Positions 37,421-46,563 of a DNA stretch of 64,000 nucleotides are shown here, piece after piece. A program made the position numbers and the translations under genes. The notes beneath the pieces were generated by a model. That model saw nothing but the letters and a program-made list of their open reading frames with translations, did not search any database and was not told the DNA's origin. The DNA comes from JAJDTT01 sp965116695 (GTDB taxonomy: Bacteria > Acidobacteriota > UBA6911 > RPQK01 > JAJDTT01), in assembly GCA_965116695.1 (NCBI GenBank), contig OZ220706.1:4092001-4156000 (forward strand). Direction: 5' to 3'. Position 1 is the first letter of the stretch. Every line of letters begins with the position of its first letter.

Positions 37421-38722
37421 TTATTCGAAGAACGCAAAGTCCTCGGTGTTGTTCAGGGGGAATCTCTGAACTCCCGGCGTGTCCTCGATTTCAAAATATC
37501 GGCGCAACGCTTTGTGAACGTGTTTGGGGTAGATGATGGTTCCGTTGGCGTCGTCGCGCTGCAGTGTGGCCGGATGGATCTTGTGCGCGAAGTGCAGGGC
37601 GTCGGTTTCGCCGATCACCTGGTTGGTCCAGGTCTGGTTCTTTTCCATCACGATGAAGCTGCCGATGGGCCAGTGATCCTTCCCGTCATCCACGTTGTAG
37701 TGGTTGGTGCGGCCGAAATCCGATCCCATCACCACGACCAGCCGGTCGGCGACTCCATGCGTCTCTGCGAAATCCCACAGAAAGTCTACGGAATCCGTCA
37801 AGTTTCCCAACAGCCTGGTGGACTCCACGTCGTGATTGAAGTGGGTGTCGAAACCTTGCAGGAGCAGATCGGCACTCACTGCAACCTTCGCCTTGAACGC
37901 AAGGATCGTAAACAGCGCTTGACGCCGCAGCCTGTTCTCGGGGTCGTTGAATCGGCCTTGGAACCCTTCCAGTTGATCCAATTCATCCTCCGGTGGAATG
38001 AGGGATGCAAAATGTTTCAGTCCCTCGGTCGCTTCCGGTGAGAGCGCCGTTGCATAGAGTTCGCGGTTGCGGGCTGCTCTGGGCAGGAGATGGGGAGCCC
38101 CGGCCAACCGAGCGATATTCGCGGTCCGGAAAGTCTTGAACCGTTCCCAGTCCGCTGAGTGGAGATACCGAACCGAATTGTTCCATCGGTCGAGGTGCGG
38201 GTTCGCAATATTGCGAACCCGCTCCGGATTATCCATGCGGGTGAACGTCGTCAAACCGGCCGGCTCGGAATACCCCCCGAAACTGAGGTAGGCAAGCGAC
38301 AAGTCCGGTCCATTATGGGCCGCGAGCAACGCGGTCATGCTGGGATACCCTTCAGCCACACGGCCACTCCAGTTGTGGGTGACCCCCGTTGTGTGGGAAT
38401 TCGTCTGCGCGTCGATCCCGTTGATGACCAGCATACGGTCGTAGTACTTTTCGAAAAACGCCGTGTTGTTGGCGAAGTCCGCGTAGAAGAGATTGCCCGC
38501 CTGCTGAGTCTCCCCGTTCTCGGCCCAGTGGTTGATAACCTTCTCGCCGGGCGTATTCATCTTGGGATCGCAGAAACTCGTCGGGTCCCAACCCCCTTTC
38601 GCCTGCACGAAGATGAACAGCTTGCCGTCGTAGTCGGCTGCGTTCGCCAGTGGCAGGTGAAATCCGGACACTGCGCCGACCGCCGGGGCCAACAGGCTTC
38701 TGACAAAGGTCCGCCGTTTCAC
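37421..38722 (-). CDS. DUF1501-family exported protein
   Basis: Protein of 433 residues. The signal is of Tat type in the form KRRTFVRSLLAPAVGAVSG. Motifs: LFIFVQAKGGWDPTSFCDPK (the mature-domain start), GVTHNWSGRVAEGYPSMTAL, ADLLLQGFDTHFNHDVES and MGSDFGRTNHYNVDDGKDHW (the DFGRT...DHW DUF1501 box). It is quite divergent from the DUF1501 at 24714, which sits with DUF1549; this one sits with a two-CxxCH protein, a pairing known in Proteobacteria as well. The gap of 208 bp downstream (37213-37420) has no gene. Confidence 0.88.
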   Translation of the reverse strand: MKRRTFVRSLLAPAVGAVSGFHLPLANAADYDGKLFIFVQAKGGWDPTSFCDPKMNTPGEKVINHWAENGETQQAGNLFYADFANNTAFFEKYYDRMLVINGIDAQTNSHTTGVTHNWSGRVAEGYPSMTALLAAHNGPDLSLAYLSFGGYSEPAGLTTFTRMDNPERVRNIANPHLDRWNNSVRYLHSADWERFKTFRTANIARLAGAPHLLPRAARNRELYATALSPEATEGLKHFASLIPPEDELDQLEGFQGRFNDPENRLRRQALFTILAFKAKVAVSADLLLQGFDTHFNHDVESTRLLGNLTDSVDFLWDFAETHGVADRLVVVMGSDFGRTNHYNVDDGKDHWPIGSFIVMEKNQTWTNQVIGETDALHFAHKIHPATLQRDDANGTIIYPKHVHKALRRYFEIEDTPGVQRFPLNNTEDFAFFE

Positions 38723-38731
38723 TTCACCCTC

Positions 38732-41500
38732 CTAGAAAAAGAGGTACCGGTAATCCGTCAATAAATACGCAAGCACGACAACCCAGGTCTGGACAATCGG
38801 ATCTCGCCGGCCTCGGTCCCGCCAGTCAGCATCGTCCAATACTTCGTGCACGCGTTCCCAATCGTAGTCCAGGCCTCCGTCCTCATTAGTTTGCAGAACA
38901 TCGTCAGCGATTCCTTCGAAATACCAGCGGTCATTAAGTTCACAGTCAATCCATTCGTCCCGCCACCACTCCCTTGTTTTGCGTTTATGTTCCCACGTCT
39001 CCACGAACAGGCGGAACGCGGTCTCCACATCGGGGGAATCGGCCGATACGATCACTCCGAGGAGCTTCTCGTGCAGCTCGACCAGTTTTTCACGAATTTT
39101 TCTGGCGTCGCGCTCTGAATTCGGCGACACATTCTGGTCGATCCCACCGAACAGACGCCGATTCTCATCCGGCAAGAGCAGGAACTCGCGTTGAACAATG
39201 GGACAACTGGATTCGAGGGCATGGCTCTGGGCGACGGCCGCCATCGTCGCCGTCATGTCGTCCGCCCGTTCCGTGACCGCCCCCGAGTCGATCCCACCGT
39301 ACAGCAGACGGTAGTCCTCAGAATCGGTCAACCAATTGACAGATTTGCCGTACTCGAGGTTCGACGTTCTTGTGGGCTTCCGGCCCCAACTGTATCCGGT
39401 GATGGCTTGAGTCTTCCACGCCAACTCTTCCGGTGTAAGCATTCGCTCGACGCCGGCGTCTTGCAACGCCACCGTCCGCACCGGATCGTCGTCGGAAACC
39501 GATTCCGCACGAAACCAGGGCGAAAGCACGATCTCCACGAGAAGATCTTTCAGATTGTAGGGGTCCCCGCCCGCGATACCCGTCCGGAACGCTTCGGCGA
39601 GTCGCTCCACCTCGGCGGTTTGCGCATTGGAGGCCAGCAGCATCCCTTCGAACCCGCTGTCGTTTTCGTCCTCCGGCGGTGCCGCAACCTCCACACCCAT
39701 GATCGCCGGCCACCAGAATTTCACCGTCGCTGCCGCGAACCGGTCGTCGGCCACGATCTGCTCGGCCAACCACTGCACACTGTTTTCCGAGTCCGGTGCG
39801 ATCAGTCCGTTGAAGCCGGGCTCAGGCATGTCGCGATACCAACTGTCGCCACGCCGGTAGGGCGTGTATCCGCCATCCGGTGGTTCCTTGTAGTATTCGT
39901 CCAGCGAGTCCAAACCTCCCCTTTCGTCTCGGTATTGCCCCTCTTCCCCGTAGTTCTGATACGCGCCGGCAACCGGATCCATGACGCTGTGGCACACCGT
40001 GCAAGCGGAATTGTTCATCGTGGGATTGTTGGTATCGGCGAGAGCGACGGGATCCGTCGTTCGCGAAGCCGACTTCTCGATATCCAGGTCCAGAAAGTGG
40101 TAGTACGTCCAACGCGAACGGGCGCGGTTGCGGTTCGTAGGGGTCGTGGGATAGCGCAGCAGGAACACGGTCGTGTTGAGAATCCCTGCGTGAGGATAGT
40201 CGGTACTCAGGTTCCCGGGATCGAGAACACGGACACCAATTTCCGGGTCGCGTTCCAAGACCTTCGAATCATTGTCGCGGTAATAGCTGACGATTTCCGA
40301 TGGTGCAAACTCGAGCCAGTCATCCACATCCTTGAATTCCGTCGACCCGCCGTACGCCTCCGATGCCATCGGATTCGCCATGATGTAGTCGGCCGTCAGA
40401 ACTTCCGTGTAGGGAAGATCCTTCTCCACCACATGCGCGATCAACTCGAGCGGGGCGCGCGCAATTCCGAATTGGAGTGACTCCCACCACCGCAAAAATT
40501 CTCGATCGTACCACCGGTCATAGAATCCTCTATCGCGCGCTGCCATGGCCTTCGTCCAATGCAGATTCACCAAATCGACGAATCGACGTGCACCATAGCT
40601 GATCACATTCTCGAAAAGTCCCAAGTGCTGATCCGTGAGCAACCGGTCGTTGCTCGCCCGAATCAGGAATTCGTGGAATCCTGGACCCGTCATCCGATTC
40701 CGGATCGCCGTCCGAAGATCCTCCTCGGTGCCTTTCTCGACGGCCGCGCGTTCCTCCCGGGTCGGGATCTTTCCGCCGAAGATCAAGGCAGCGCGCCACA
40801 ACGTCTTCCCCGGCGACGCCATCGTGACCGTGTCGAACAATGTGTCCGGGGACAGACCGGAACCGGAATCGCCTCCGTAGCCCAGCAGGCTGAGGAAAGT
40901 TTCCATGTTGGCGAAGTCGTCCGACCCGGTCGGTACCTGAATCCCGCCGCCGTGGCCCACCCCTTGGATCTTGTTCAGGATCAGACTGCCGCCATCCTCG
41001 ACGTCAGCCAGGAAATTCTGGAAAACGGCCAGGTTGAGGGCCGCATGGCCGGCGTTGGAAGCTGGGTGGAGAATCAGCCGGGTATGCCCCGACACGCCGC
41101 CTTCCACATGGCAGTTGACGCACTTCGCCTGCACGATGGGTTCGGAAATGTGGTTCAGGAAGAAACTCGATGCCGATTCCGCCTCCGCCTCCGTTTCATC
41201 TGCCGTTACGGAATACCTCCTGGAGTCGGATTTCAGCAACGCTCCGCGCAGGTCCGGCGACATCGGTGTCCCGATCCGGCCGTTGCTCCGGACAGGACAC
41301 ATGGCGGCCACGCCCGGCTGAGACGGCGTGGACGCGTACATGGTGTTTTCCATGCGTTGGTGGGCCCGGGCGCGCTGGAGTTCATAGGCCCAACGGGATC
41401 GATCCCGGTCGCTCCCGGTCGCGGCCCAAGTGATCCCCAAGCCCAGTTGGAGAGCAGTCACCGTACTGATGGCTGCAATGGTCAGGCGCGCACACCGCAA
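38732..41500 (-). CDS. Large exported protein with two CxxCH motifs
   Basis: Protein of 922 residues with a signal peptide (ISTVTALQLGLGITWAATG). It carries C127-V-N-C-H131 (in PIVQAKCVNCHVEGG) and a second CxxCH near residue 502 (SACTVCHSVMDPVAG), both c-type haem sites. The rest is largely helical and acidic, with no named family that I recognise, though the layout (haem, DUF158x-like helical body, haem, tail) parallels DUF1592/DUF1588-type exported proteins that pair with DUF1501. It is the first gene of the five-gene cluster, 9 bp upstream of the DUF1501 gene. Codon use is visibly less GC-rich than its neighbours. Confidence 0.75.
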   Translation of the reverse strand: MRCARLTIAAISTVTALQLGLGITWAATGSDRDRSRWAYELQRARAHQRMENTMYASTPSQPGVAAMCPVRSNGRIGTPMSPDLRGALLKSDSRRYSVTADETEAEAESASSFFLNHISEPIVQAKCVNCHVEGGVSGHTRLILHPASNAGHAALNLAVFQNFLADVEDGGSLILNKIQGVGHGGGIQVPTGSDDFANMETFLSLLGYGGDSGSGLSPDTLFDTVTMASPGKTLWRAALIFGGKIPTREERAAVEKGTEEDLRTAIRNRMTGPGFHEFLIRASNDRLLTDQHLGLFENVISYGARRFVDLVNLHWTKAMAARDRGFYDRWYDREFLRWWESLQFGIARAPLELIAHVVEKDLPYTEVLTADYIMANPMASEAYGGSTEFKDVDDWLEFAPSEIVSYYRDNDSKVLERDPEIGVRVLDPGNLSTDYPHAGILNTTVFLLRYPTTPTNRNRARSRWTYYHFLDLDIEKSASRTTDPVALADTNNPTMNNSACTVCHSVMDPVAGAYQNYGEEGQYRDERGGLDSLDEYYKEPPDGGYTPYRRGDSWYRDMPEPGFNGLIAPDSENSVQWLAEQIVADDRFAAATVKFWWPAIMGVEVAAPPEDENDSGFEGMLLASNAQTAEVERLAEAFRTGIAGGDPYNLKDLLVEIVLSPWFRAESVSDDDPVRTVALQDAGVERMLTPEELAWKTQAITGYSWGRKPTRTSNLEYGKSVNWLTDSEDYRLLYGGIDSGAVTERADDMTATMAAVAQSHALESSCPIVQREFLLLPDENRRLFGGIDQNVSPNSERDARKIREKLVELHEKLLGVIVSADSPDVETAFRLFVETWEHKRKTREWWRDEWIDCELNDRWYFEGIADDVLQTNEDGGLDYDWERVHEVLDDADWRDRGRRDPIVQTWVVVLAYLLTDYRYLFF

Positions 41501-41721
41501 AGTGATTCTGTGAGGAAAAATATCGACTCCCTACGGACGACGAAGCTCAAGACAATGTTGCTCCATGGTCGGAAATCGCGAACGATTGTAATGCGATCAA
41601 CGGGTTACGTCGATTGTATCGTGGAGGTTCAGAAAGATGCGAGAGGATGACCTTTGGCCCTGAAGGACTGGTTCGAAACCGCGCCGGCTTTCCTTGTCCG
41701 TCGTCCCGGCCACAGACGGGA

Positions 41722-43533
41722 TCAGCGATCCCAGGGAAACGCCAGGGTGGGAATGCGCGAGTAGCGCTTCAGAGAAAGCACCAGGCGCCCCCCGCTCCCC
41801 GGCTCCAGCCTCACCCGAAAATGAGAGTCGTCCACCGGGGCCACCCGGCCCGCGTGGTTCACCGAGAGGCACTGGTGCTCGGCGTACCCGCCGGTCTGGA
41901 CCACCACATCCCGTGCGTGAACGGGGTTCACGTTGACCAGCGTTAGGGTGACCGATCCGGGCCCCAGCTTCTCCACCAGTGCGCCGACGCCGGGCGGCAG
42001 GCCGGGGCGGCGGCGATCCGGATCGAAATACCGCACCTGCGCATGAAGCGCGTTCCCCGACCCGCCCGGGTAGTTGGCTCCCAGCATGAGATGGAGCAGC
42101 GACGTGACGGCGACCGACCGGGGAAAACCGGTGGAGGAGCGGGTGTCGGCAGTCGCCTCGTCCTCCCTCAACCGCTTCATCTGCCGGCGGATGGCGGCGA
42201 AATCCTGTTGCATCGCCTCCAGAGGGTAGCCGTCGTGGCGTCCCTCCAGGTAGCGGACCCAGGGGTGGGCCGAGACCCGCTGCCGCTGGACCGGATCGAC
42301 AGGCTGGTCCAGAGACCAGAGGTAGAGATCGACCTGCTCTTCCAGGTACACGTTTTCGGTGTACCCGTACCAACCGTCGTCGCCGTGCTTGTGGGGAATG
42401 AGAAACCGTCCGTTCTCCTTTCGGCCGGCCGCGTACAGGTTGTCCATCTGGCGCCGGAGGACGGCCGGATATTCAGGATTTCCCGTCAACAGCAGGGCGA
42501 TGCCGAAGCCGATGCGCGACCCCCGGATGAACATGTTGCTTCCCGGGTAGGGCTGCCCCTCGCGGCCGGGCGTGAACTCGTCGTAACGGGGACGGAAGTT
42601 CCAGCCGTAGACACCCCCGTACCACTTCCCGTCCCATTGTCCTCCGATGCTCCCGTCCAGTCCGATGTTGGTGGGAATGTTGCCGCCGTTCGCCCGGGCC
42701 CGCTCCTTCCAGGCGTCCACGTATTCCAGGATCCAGTTCCGGTACTTCTCCTGGTGGGTGAGCAGGTAGGCCGTCATGGCCAGGTGGGTGGCCATCAGGT
42801 TCAGCGGATGGTCTCCGCTCAGGTCCACCATGTAGCCCTGACGGGAAAACCGGAGCGTCCTTCGGGGCCGGCCCGGGCGCGGATCGTGCCGCGGCCGGGG
42901 AGGCCCCGCCCAGTGGGCCTCGCTGGGAACCCCCAGAAGTGGTCCCCGGCTGCCGTTGAAGAGGCTGCGGATGATCCTGTGCTCCGGGTCGTAGTTGGGA
43001 GCCGACGGCTCCTCGTTCATGTAGAAGGAACTGAACCGCCGGGCGCGGATCAGGTATCCGGGGTCCCGGGGACGCGCCATCCCGTACCAGTACCAGCCGG
43101 CCATGCCTTCGCCGATGTGTTCCCAATCGAAGGAGGGACAGAACTCCCGGTAATACATGCCTTCCCGGACCGCCTCCACCAGCGGCTCCCGGGCCTCGGT
43201 GAACTGTTCCAGGTGCCCCTCCCAGATCTTCTTGTAGGTGGAGAGGACCGATTCGGATCCTCCCAGGATGTAGAGCAGGGGCCAGTGCCGGAACCTCTCC
43301 ATGACGTCGTCGGCCCCGTCCATCCCGCCCCAGTTGGGCGTGATGGCCAGCCATCCCCGCTCGTCCATGTACCTGTCGGCGAGCCGCCGGGCTTCCTCGG
43401 CGTTGGCCTCCAGGAGAGCCCGCTGCGCCAGCGCCCACGCCGGAGGGGGCATGGGATCGTCCAGCGTGATCCGGGTCTCACCGTGGATCAGAGACGAGCT
43501 GCCCAGAAAGAATAGAAAGGCGAGTCGGCGCAT
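41722..43533 (-). CDS. Exported protein, possible (alpha/alpha) barrel glycan enzyme
   Basis: Protein of 603 residues with a signal peptide (LAFLFFLGSSSLIHG). It is tryptophan/tyrosine rich: WLAITPNWGGMDGADDVMER, GMAGWYWYGMARP, HPLNLMATHLAMTAYLLTHQ, GYTENVYLEEQ. The repeated helical pattern and aromatic clusters suggest an (alpha/alpha)6 toroid, as in heparinase- and GH88/GH105-like enzymes. The C-terminal ~80 residues are a beta-sandwich (GSVTLTLVNVNPVHARDVVV). No catalytic assignment is possible. It lies 30 bp downstream (minus strand) of the propeller gene at 43564, hence likely the same operon. Confidence 0.6.
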   Translation of the reverse strand: MRRLAFLFFLGSSSLIHGETRITLDDPMPPPAWALAQRALLEANAEEARRLADRYMDERGWLAITPNWGGMDGADDVMERFRHWPLLYILGGSESVLSTYKKIWEGHLEQFTEAREPLVEAVREGMYYREFCPSFDWEHIGEGMAGWYWYGMARPRDPGYLIRARRFSSFYMNEEPSAPNYDPEHRIIRSLFNGSRGPLLGVPSEAHWAGPPRPRHDPRPGRPRRTLRFSRQGYMVDLSGDHPLNLMATHLAMTAYLLTHQEKYRNWILEYVDAWKERARANGGNIPTNIGLDGSIGGQWDGKWYGGVYGWNFRPRYDEFTPGREGQPYPGSNMFIRGSRIGFGIALLLTGNPEYPAVLRRQMDNLYAAGRKENGRFLIPHKHGDDGWYGYTENVYLEEQVDLYLWSLDQPVDPVQRQRVSAHPWVRYLEGRHDGYPLEAMQQDFAAIRRQMKRLREDEATADTRSSTGFPRSVAVTSLLHLMLGANYPGGSGNALHAQVRYFDPDRRRPGLPPGVGALVEKLGPGSVTLTLVNVNPVHARDVVVQTGGYAEHQCLSVNHAGRVAPVDDSHFRVRLEPGSGGRLVLSLKRYSRIPTLAFPWDR

Positions 43534-43563
43534 CGGAAATCCTCCGTGAACGGCCGGAGCCGG

Positions 43564-44532
43564 CTATTGAAAGGTGAAGCTGTAGAGGCGCGCCTCGCCC
43601 TCCAACTGGAATCGCAGCCGCAGGGGCCCCGATTCAGGCAATCGGAGTCGGCTGCCGCCCACCGGCCACCGGACGGAAACCGCCACTCCATCCTCGGTGG
43701 CGGCGTTGCTGGTGGCCAGCACTTCGCCGCCCCGAAGCAGATCCACGGATATGCGCCCGGCGCCGCGCGTCAACCCGTCGGCGTTCAGCTCCAGACTCAG
43801 CGCTTCGGTTCCTAGCTTCAGGGGCAGGGTGGTGAACCAACCCGACGGACGTCCATTCTGGACGTCCAGGCTCAAGAAGCCGTCCCGGCGGATAATGGCC
43901 AGGCCCGTGTACATGGGCAGGGTGTTCCAGTCGTGGAAGGGTCCGATGGTCACCGGTCCCCCAGAATAGTACATCCAGAGTTCATCCCCCACCGCAATGG
44001 GGACGTTGATGGGGGAAACCCACCCCTCGTCCCAGGTCCCCGGTTCCCCCAACTCAATGGCGAAAGATCTGTCGAAGACGTGGACGAAGTTCCGCCCGTC
44101 GCGGCTCACCACAAGCTGTTGGGGACTCAACTGCATCTCGTCCCAGACGTCGAACATCCCCAGGTACATAGATGCGTCGATCCAGACCGACATGGCATGT
44201 TGCTCCACCTCGGTCCCGGCCCGAGGGACCATGACCGGATTACGCGGGTCGGGTGTCCACCGGATCAGGTCGGGACTCCAGTAGCGGCAGGTCCGCCGGG
44301 TGCGCCGGGGAATCAACTGTCCCGGGCCGTCACAGGTGCGGCCGAAGACCTTCCAGCGCCGTTCCGGATCTACCTCCAGAACGTCATCGAAAAGGCCTCT
44401 CCGGTCTCCGAAACGGTCCGGATTCCGCTCTCCCGACGGCAGCCGGTTCGGATTGACCACAATCCCCTCGGTCCACCGAAGCCCGTCAGGCGAGGTGTGG
44501 AGCCGGTCTCCTCCGGGGTGCTTCACGATCAC
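43564..44532 (-). CDS. Beta-propeller protein lacking the usual N terminus
   Basis: Protein of 322 residues similar in motifs to the later blades of the 16273-17703 protein: TSPDGLRWTEGIVVNPNRL, VVSRDGRNFVHVFDRSF, DELWMYYSGG and a similar C-terminal sandwich (GTEALSLELNADGLTRGAGR). The roughly 100 N-terminal residues and the signal peptide found in that protein are missing. The GTG start overlaps the stop of the small exported ORF upstream by four bases (GTGA). It may be the surviving C-terminal part of a once longer gene or part of a split gene. Confidence 0.55.
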   Translation of the reverse strand: MIVKHPGGDRLHTSPDGLRWTEGIVVNPNRLPSGERNPDRFGDRRGLFDDVLEVDPERRWKVFGRTCDGPGQLIPRRTRRTCRYWSPDLIRWTPDPRNPVMVPRAGTEVEQHAMSVWIDASMYLGMFDVWDEMQLSPQQLVVSRDGRNFVHVFDRSFAIELGEPGTWDEGWVSPINVPIAVGDELWMYYSGGPVTIGPFHDWNTLPMYTGLAIIRRDGFLSLDVQNGRPSGWFTTLPLKLGTEALSLELNADGLTRGAGRISVDLLRGGEVLATSNAATEDGVAVSVRWPVGGSRLRLPESGPLRLRFQLEGEARLYSFTFQ

Positions 44533-44864
44533 CTTACGGCCAAGGCCGGATGGAAATCGCCGGCGAACTCCGGAGCTCCGTCACTGGAGGCGGCCAGTAG
44601 GATGGTGGAGCGCCCCCCGGTCGCGGAGTCATAGGCCAAGAACCAGATACCGTCCGAGTTCCTGGCGATCTGCCGCCCGTTGGTCTGGGGGAACAGTGGC
44701 GCCCCGTAGCTCTTGCCGACCTCAAGTGTGATCGTCGCGCCGGCGTAAGGCCCGCCCAGCAGCAGCCACGCCGCCAAGACCAGACCGGCTGCGGATGCCC
44801 GGGAGTTGAGTGTTGATGAGGAGTAGCAGGCAGGATGTCGTATGGGAGGATAAGTGGAGAACAT
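44529..44864 (-). CDS. Short exported ORF, possible 5' fragment of a propeller protein
   Basis: 111 codons with a signal peptide-like AGLVLAAWLLLGGPYAGA. The mature part (NGRQIARNSDGIWFLAYDSA, then GGRSTILLAASSDGAPEFAG) resembles the first blade of BNR/sialidase-like propellers. It stops after that one blade, and the next gene begins with a four-base overlap and propeller blades of another subgroup. It may be a truncated gene or a real small protein. Confidence 0.45.
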   Translation of the reverse strand: MFSTYPPIRHPACYSSSTLNSRASAAGLVLAAWLLLGGPYAGATITLEVGKSYGAPLFPQTNGRQIARNSDGIWFLAYDSATGGRSTILLAASSDGAPEFAGDFHPALAVR

Positions 44865-44905
44865 GGATCCACTATAGTTCGGACCGAATCACGCTGCCAG
44901 GGAGC

Positions 44906-44973
44906 GGCGGTTTCCTGACCGCCGGACTTCGGAACGAAGTACGCCAATACCGGAACGGGGACTAAAAGTCCCC
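44906..44973. repeat. Cluster of three perfect hairpins upstream of the Gfo/Idh/MocA gene
   Basis: GGCGGT-TTCCTG-ACCGCC (44906-44923), ACTTCG-GAA-CGAAGT (44926-44940) and GGGGACT-AAA-AGTCCCC (44957-44973) follow in tight order. The first is preceded by GGAGC, as at 2609 and 46441. No U-tracts. The rest of the 44865-45149 gap holds GAGGAGTAA, the ribosome binding site of the next gene. Confidence 0.65.
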
Positions 44974-45149
44974 ACCAATAGTTGGGTAGCCGAAGAGTGG
45001 ACGACTAACAATCCCCTCTCCAGGGCTCTTGCCCCGAGCCGGAGTCTTCCTGTAACATCTTCGATATCAATACTTTTCAATTCCCGGCAGTCACGTCCGT
45101 CGTCCGGTCCGGCCGCTGACCGGATCCCTTCAGCGAGGAGTAACCAGCC

Positions 45150-46436
45150 ATGAGTCAAGCCTCCATTCATCGCCGTTCCTTTCTGACTCGTTCGGCCGGA
45201 GCGGGAGCGGGTCTGGCCCTGGCCGGCTTTCCCGGCATCGTCAGCGCTCGCAACGTCAACAACCGCCTCAACCTGGGAATCGTGGGCCCGGGAGGTCGCG
45301 GCACCGGACGGCTGAAGCGGTTCTTTCAGATGAATCGGCGGTTCAACGCCCGCCTCGTTGCCGTCTGTGACCTCTGGAACTATCGCCGCGAAAACGCGGT
45401 GGAGCTGGCAAAGGCCGAGCAGGGCTACGCCCCCAAGGCCTACCGCCATCACGAAGAGATCCTGGCCGACGCCGAAGTGGACGCTCTGATCATCGCCACC
45501 CCCGACCACGCCCACGCTCAGATCCTGAAGTTGGCGGCCGACGCGGGGAAGGACGCTTACTGCGAAAAGCCGATGGCCAACGTGCTGGAGGAGGCCAATG
45601 CGGCACTGGACGCGGTGCGCAAATCCGACACCATCGTCCAGATCGGGACCCAGAGACGAGCCAATCCCAAGTATCGCCAAGCCAGCCGCATGATTGCCGA
45701 AGGGTTCATCGGTGACGTGGTCAAGGCCGACTTCCATTGGAGCAAATACAGTCCGTATCGTTGGGCCCGGAAGGAAAAGGACATCCTGATGGCCAAGGAG
45801 ACCGATCTGGACTGGAACACTTGGCTCATGGGACGCCCCTACCGGCCCTTCGACCCCCGGATCTTTCGCTGTTTCCGGCTCTTCAAGGACTTCTCCAGCG
45901 GGATCATCGATCAGTGGATGAGCCACGGCATCGACCTGGCGCACATGCTCACGGGTGTCACCTACCCCTCGAGCGTGGTGGCCCATGGCGGGATCTACCA
46001 GTGGAGGGATTACCGGGAGAATCCGGACACCCAGGAGATCACCCTGGAGTACAAGAAGGGTGACCGGAAGTTCCTGACCGTCTACTCGACCAACTGGATC
46101 AACGGGTACGGCAGCGGCACCCGGGTCCACGGGACCCTGGGAAGTTTCAAGGGCGAGGCCATTTCCCATCGCGACGACGACTGGCATTTCACCGGCAAAG
46201 GGGTGAAGGCCGACGGCAGAGTGGCGGACAAAGTGCCGGTTGAAGGGGACCCCGGAGAGACCGACCACATGGCCAACTGGCTGGACGCCGTCCGCAGCCG
46301 AGATTCGAAACGGCTGTATTGTCCCGTCGAGGCCGGCTACGGTCACTCCATCGCCTGCATCATGGCGACCGATTCCTACTGGAGCGGGAAACGCATGGTC
46401 TTCGACCCGGTGAAGCGCACCATCCAGGCCGGATAG
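45150..46436 (+). CDS. Tat-exported Gfo/Idh/MocA family oxidoreductase
   Basis: Protein of 428 residues with a twin-arginine signal (HRRSFLTRSAGAGAGLALAG). The Rossmann domain starts LNLGIVGPGGRGTGRLKRF. The family Lys-Pro motif is CEKPMANVLEE, following IIATPDHAHAQILKLAADAG. The C-terminal domain has WNTWLMGRPYRPFDPRIFRC and the catalytic-region IIDQWMSHGIDLAHMLTG. Tat export of a pre-folded, NAD(P)-bound oxidoreductase is well known for glucose-fructose oxidoreductase and for many Planctomycete/Acidobacteria paralogues. A sugar or sugar-acid substrate is likely but undefined. GAGGAG upstream supports the start. Confidence 0.92.
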   Translation: MSQASIHRRSFLTRSAGAGAGLALAGFPGIVSARNVNNRLNLGIVGPGGRGTGRLKRFFQMNRRFNARLVAVCDLWNYRRENAVELAKAEQGYAPKAYRHHEEILADAEVDALIIATPDHAHAQILKLAADAGKDAYCEKPMANVLEEANAALDAVRKSDTIVQIGTQRRANPKYRQASRMIAEGFIGDVVKADFHWSKYSPYRWARKEKDILMAKETDLDWNTWLMGRPYRPFDPRIFRCFRLFKDFSSGIIDQWMSHGIDLAHMLTGVTYPSSVVAHGGIYQWRDYRENPDTQEITLEYKKGDRKFLTVYSTNWINGYGSGTRVHGTLGSFKGEAISHRDDDWHFTGKGVKADGRVADKVPVEGDPGETDHMANWLDAVRSRDSKRLYCPVEAGYGHSIACIMATDSYWSGKRMVFDPVKRTIQAG

Positions 46437-46440
46437 GAGC

Positions 46441-46458
46441 GGGGACATCCTTGTCCCC
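46441..46458. repeat. Post-stop hairpin after the Gfo/Idh/MocA gene
   Basis: GGGGACA-TCCT-TGTCCCC, preceded by TAGGAGC where TAG is the stop of the gene. The same arrangement (TAGGAGCGG plus hairpin) follows dnaE2 at 2602. CTCTTC follows, as after the icd hairpin. It may act in transcript ending or 3'-end protection. Confidence 0.65.
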
Positions 46459-46563
46459 TCTTCATCCCCGACCCGCAACCGCCGCCTCGAATGCCTCCGC
46501 TCCCACACCCCCTTTCTTCGGCCCGGGTTGCACGGGCCCGCAGCCGGCGGGAGAGCTTTCCTC

